Below, one piece after another: positions 20,424 to 23,211 of a stretch of DNA of 23,211 nucleotides. The stretch covers positions 1-23,211 of the IMG/VR virus record IMGVR_UViG_3300025532_000017, one strand, 5' to 3'. The notes under the pieces were generated by a model. It saw only the letters and a program-made list of their open reading frames with translations, did no database searches and had not been told where the DNA came from. Position numbers and translations under genes: made by a program. Position 1 is the stretch's first letter. Each line of letters opens with the position of its first letter. This DNA is from a virus.

Positions 20424-20771
20424 ATGCCATCCCTCACGAAAGACCAGATTCTCGCCGCTGACGATTTGGGAATGCTCAAGCTCACCGTGCCCGAGTGGGG
20501 CGGTGACGTGTACATCCGCGTGATGAGCGTGGGCGAGCGAGACGCATACGAAAACGAATGGATGCGAAAGAAAGAGACGGGCGTGGACGATTTCCGCTCA
20601 AAGTTTCTTGTGCGGTGCCTTGTGGACGAGAAGGGCAATCGGCTCTTTGACAACGGCGACGTGGCCCGGCTGGCGTCTAAGTCTGCTCGAGTAGTGAATC
20701 GAGTCTGGCAGGCCGCGATGGAGCACAACAACCTTTCCGATGAGTCGATTGAGGAACTGGCAAAAAACTGA
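20424..20771 (+). CDS. Tail assembly chaperone, short form (G-like, 115 aa)
   Basis: ATG at 20424 starts two bases after the preceding stop. The protein (TKDQILAADDLGMLKLTVPE, GERDAYENEWMRKKETGVDD, LVRCLVDEKGNRLFDNGD, IEELAKN) has the acidic helical form and conserved LVRCLVDExGxxLF-like segment of tail assembly chaperones that bind the tape measure. It ends GCA AAA AAC TGA, a perfect A_AAA_AAC slippery heptamer at 20762-20768 just before the stop. In phage lambda and relatives the short and frameshifted (G and GT) forms are both required in a fixed ratio. Confidence 0.9.
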   Translation: MPSLTKDQILAADDLGMLKLTVPEWGGDVYIRVMSVGERDAYENEWMRKKETGVDDFRSKFLVRCLVDEKGNRLFDNGDVARLASKSARVVNRVWQAAMEHNNLSDESIEELAKN

Positions 20772-21076
20772 GAGCCCGGCCAGACCGGGCCTTCCTGTTT
20801 CGTTTGGCATTAGCGACTGGCTGGACGTGGGAATACATCAACGCACTGCCGGTGACATTGCTGCGTGAGTGGATGGCGTTTGACAGGTATGTGGAACCAT
20901 TCGGAAGAGAGTGGGAACAGACAGGAACACTTGCGGCGTTGACGATTGCCCCGCACGTCAAAGGCAGGACACCAAAGCCCGAAGACTTCATGCCGATTCG
21001 TCGGCCGCCGATGACAGGTGCCGAGATTGCCGCAGAGCTTGGAAAGCTAAGACCGCAACCACATGGCCAAACTTGA
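20424..21076 (+). CDS. Tail assembly chaperone, -1 frameshift product (GT-like)
   Basis: Slipping back one base on A AAA AAC (20762-20768) continues through 20768-21076 in the -1 frame: the join reads EELAKKLRARPDRAFLFR, then LALATGWTWEYINALPVTLL and REWMAFDRYVEPFGREW, ending before the tape measure. The second frame has an ATG at 20804 in frame but no ribosome-binding site, and its useful coding begins upstream. A hairpin (20774-20790) five bases after the slippery site supports frameshifting. The fused form overlaps the tape measure start by 14 bases, as in lambda-like phages. Confidence 0.88.
20762..20790 (+). promoter_or_regulatory. Programmed -1 frameshift signal of the tail chaperone
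   Basis: Heptamer A_AAA_AAC (20762-20768) is in the correct register of the short form. After a five-base spacer, GCCCGG (20774-20779) pairs with CCGGGC (20785-20790) around a CCAGA loop. Heptamer, spacer length and hairpin match bacterial -1 signals such as in dnaX and tail genes. Confidence 0.9.
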
Positions 21077-22946
21077 CCTAGCATTTCAGCTGAGTGCAAA
21101 CGCCGATGGCGTAGCAGCTGGCGTTGCGCAGGCAGACCGCGAGCTGTCCAAGGTTGGGGCCAGTGCGAAGGCGACGGCCGCTGAGTTTCGCCAGGCTGCG
21201 AAGATCACGGCGGAACTGCGGACGCCCACCGAGAAGTACGCCGACACGATCGGCAGGCTCGACGCAATGATGCAGAAGGGCATTTTGTCGCAAGAAGTTT
21301 ACGGCAGGGCCGTTGCCAAGGCCGACGCCGAACTCAAGGCGGCCACCTCAAGTGCCGACGATATGGCTCGGGCGGCCAGCGTCACTGAGCGAGTCGTGAA
21401 CGGGCTCAGCGGCGCGATTGGTGGGATTGGCGATGCCACCAAGAGCGTGGCCGATGCTGGAATTAGCGTCATTGCGTTTGGCAAAGACATTGCCTACACC
21501 TACGTCCAGTGGAAACTGTTCAGTGCCATCCGCAATCCAGCAGGGTTGAAGGATTTTGCCATCGGTGCTCTTAAGGGGGCCATGGCCGCCCGCATAATGA
21601 TTTTGGCCGCCAAGGCTCTTGGCATCGGCCTAGCCCTCGGCGGCGGTGCCGCAGGCACTGCCGCAGCTGCTGTGCTCGGGCTGAGCAACCCGCTCATCGG
21701 CGGTGCATTGCTTGCGGTGAATCTTGGCAAGGCGTTCTTGAATGCCAAAGACCGGGCCTTTGAGATGGCCGCAGGAATCACTGCCGGAACCGTCGCGTTG
21801 GAATCGCTGAACGCTGAGCTCGGCCAGGTGCAGGCCCAGCAGGTGGACAACCTTGCCTTTGCGATGGAGGAGGCGACTGCTGCCGGCGAGCGTTCCGAGA
21901 GTGCTTTTGCCGGGCTGGCCGACGTGTTCGTAACGCCTTTCGTTGGTGCGTTCGCTGCCATTCAGTCTGGGCTTGCTGGCTTCACGGACGGCATCAGCGG
22001 CATGGTTGAGGGCATCACGTCGATTCTATCGCCAATCGCTCAGGTGATCGCCCCAGTATTCACGCTCATCGGCACGCTCGTGGAAGGCGTCCTGAAGTTT
22101 GTGGGCGTCATGGCTGAAGCCCTTGGCGTCGTACTCAAAGTCGCCGGGGCCGTTGTCCACACCTTCCTTTCGCCGTTCATTGTCGGCCTCACAAACGTCG
22201 TGGAAGCCATCCGCAGCGGGATGAATGCGGCATTTGGATACATCGGGGAGCAGATTGATTGGGCCAGCCAGAAGATCAAGGACTTCTACGCCTTCATGGC
22301 TAAGGTGCCAATCATCGGCCGGGCGTTTGCGAGCGGCGAAAGCCCTGCCGCCGGTGCGGCGGCCAATGCCGCAGAGGCACAAGGACCGGCCGAAGCCAAA
22401 GACACGCTTGATGCAGATTTGAAGATTTACAACGCCAGGCTGGCCAATCAGCAAGCGATTGCTGACGCAAACAAAAAGGCTGCTCAAGAACGCATTGACA
22501 TGGAGCAGCAAATCTTTGAGGCACAGAGGGCCAACGAAGAATCAATAGATGCCGCACGGAAGAAAGCGGAGCAGGAGAAGTTTGACTTCGAAATGCAGCT
22601 GCTTGCCGCCCAACGTGAGAATGAGCAGAAGCTGATTGAAGCGGACCGAAAGCGGGCAGAGGACGCTGGCAAGGTTGACGAGAAGATGGCCGCTAAACAG
22701 GAAGACATCGACAAGGTAGTTGCCGAGCGTGCTGCCGCCCTCGGCGGCAAGTCCAACGAAGCACTTAAGGCCAACGACGTTCGCAGCAGCGAGGGCATGG
22801 CCCAGTTCCTGGCCCTAGCCACCGGCCGCGAAGATCCCGCCATTGCTGAGTACCGCAAGCAGACGCAGAAGTTGGACGAGATCCGTGCTGAGCTTCGGGC
22901 GCTGCAGACTGAGAAAGTCACCATTCTCAACGGGGCTGGTGCCTAA
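21063..22946 (+). CDS. Tail tape measure protein (627 aa)
   Basis: ATG at 21063 overlaps the chaperone's stop. The N-terminus (LDLAFQLSANADGVAAGVAQ ADRELSKVG) is typical of tape measure proteins, followed by a helical domain, a long Ala/Gly-rich hydrophobic stretch (residues about 135-235 and 290-380, for example GIGLALGGGAAGTAAAAVLG) that may insert in the host membrane, and a charged coiled coil near the C-terminus (NKKAAQERIDMEQQIFEAQR then AQRENEQKLIEADRKRAEDA). The protein sets tail length and is ejected during infection. At 627 aa a tail of moderate length is expected. The next gene starts on the last base of the TAA. Confidence 0.93.
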   Translation: MAKLDLAFQLSANADGVAAGVAQADRELSKVGASAKATAAEFRQAAKITAELRTPTEKYADTIGRLDAMMQKGILSQEVYGRAVAKADAELKAATSSADDMARAASVTERVVNGLSGAIGGIGDATKSVADAGISVIAFGKDIAYTYVQWKLFSAIRNPAGLKDFAIGALKGAMAARIMILAAKALGIGLALGGGAAGTAAAAVLGLSNPLIGGALLAVNLGKAFLNAKDRAFEMAAGITAGTVALESLNAELGQVQAQQVDNLAFAMEEATAAGERSESAFAGLADVFVTPFVGAFAAIQSGLAGFTDGISGMVEGITSILSPIAQVIAPVFTLIGTLVEGVLKFVGVMAEALGVVLKVAGAVVHTFLSPFIVGLTNVVEAIRSGMNAAFGYIGEQIDWASQKIKDFYAFMAKVPIIGRAFASGESPAAGAAANAAEAQGPAEAKDTLDADLKIYNARLANQQAIADANKKAAQERIDMEQQIFEAQRANEESIDAARKKAEQEKFDFEMQLLAAQRENEQKLIEADRKRAEDAGKVDEKMAAKQEDIDKVVAERAAALGGKSNEALKANDVRSSEGMAQFLALATGREDPAIAEYRKQTQKLDEIRAELRALQTEKVTILNGAGA

Positions 22947-23211
22947 TGGGAATCCTTTCCTACACCGAGCTCGCCACTGTCGCCGCTTCGCGAAAGTTTG
23001 GCGAAGCGCCCACCTTTCAACGCAAGTTCGTTGTTGAGGTGGATGACCCAACGACGCAACAGACCACGATTGCCAACGCTCCTGGCGTGTCGTTTCTGAG
23101 TCCACACCCAGAAGCGTCCTACTGCAAGGCGATGAACGTCAGCGTGAGCAACTACAACGGCTCGCGCTGGCACTACGAAGTGACGTGGGACTACGAACTG
23201 CCCAAGCAGCA
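22946..23211 (+). CDS. Distal tail protein, N-terminal part (cut by the right edge)
   Basis: ATG at 22946 uses the last base of the tape measure stop (TAATG). The frame is open for 88 codons to the window end. It begins MGILSYTELATVAASRKFGE APTFQRKFVVEVDDPTTQQT and continues VSNYNGSRWHYEVTWDYELP, beta-rich like proteins that follow the tape measure in tailed phages (tail tip or baseplate components). The rest of the gene is outside the window, so the family cannot be fixed. Confidence 0.72.
   Translation, partial: MGILSYTELATVAASRKFGEAPTFQRKFVVEVDDPTTQQTTIANAPGVSFLSPHPEASYCKAMNVSVSNYNGSRWHYEVTWDYELPKQ

Noticed and set aside
20804-21076. Independent gene for the second half of the tail chaperone
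   Set aside because: There is no ribosome-binding site before ATG 20804, and the slippery site plus hairpin explain expression by frameshifting.

Overview
The window is part of a tailed double-stranded DNA phage genome or prophage, with a long non-contractile tail and an HK97-type head. Every supported gene is on the + strand. The right two thirds follow the usual order: HNH endonuclease, small and large terminase, portal, prohead protease, major capsid, head-tail connectors, tail tube, frameshifted tail chaperone, tape measure. No integrase, repressor, replication polymerase or tRNA is visible, so temperate or lytic lifestyle cannot be decided. Coding density and GC content are high, GTG/TTG starts are frequent and 1-8 base overlaps are common. 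The host cannot be named from the sequence; a GC-rich bacterium is all I would infer.

Region 1 (1-1729) is the most unusual part. It is an array of small genes whose junctions carry five copies of a folded repeat. Four copies are exactly 86 bp and one is 52 bp. Each begins with GAAC, ends with GTTC plus two bases, and folds into a hairpin with an unpaired spacer, a short stem, an unpaired C, a second stem, an unpaired T, a third stem and a variable apical loop. Stem sequences differ between copies but stay complementary. This is the architecture of integron attC recombination sites, with non-canonical R boxes and with the ribosome-binding site and start codon of the next gene held inside four of the hairpins. 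A 110-bp perfect duplication (1-110 and 1538-1647) ends exactly at the GAAC box, as expected for cassette exchange at that box.

Region 2 (1688-9008) holds small membrane proteins, a secreted Cys-rich protein, a RusA-type resolvase, two glycosyltransferase-like proteins, a possible helix-turn-helix protein, a papain-like cysteine peptidase, a zinc-motif lipoprotein, two small membrane proteins and a large protein that may be a surface or tail protein.

Region 3 (9092-16435) is packaging and head. The large terminase frame is interrupted at its Walker A motif by a 47-nt segment containing an 18-bp hairpin flanked by matching GGC codons. Removing it restores the conserved motif and one continuous frame, so translational bypassing, -1 frameshifting or a sequence error must be considered. 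A strong terminator follows the gene downstream of the capsid gene.

Region 4 (16519-23211) has a third glycosyltransferase-like gene, connectors (one with a fibronectin type III domain fused on), tail completion proteins, two tail-tube-like proteins, a tail chaperone with a classic A AAA AAC -1 frameshift site and hairpin, the tape measure gene and the start of a distal tail gene.
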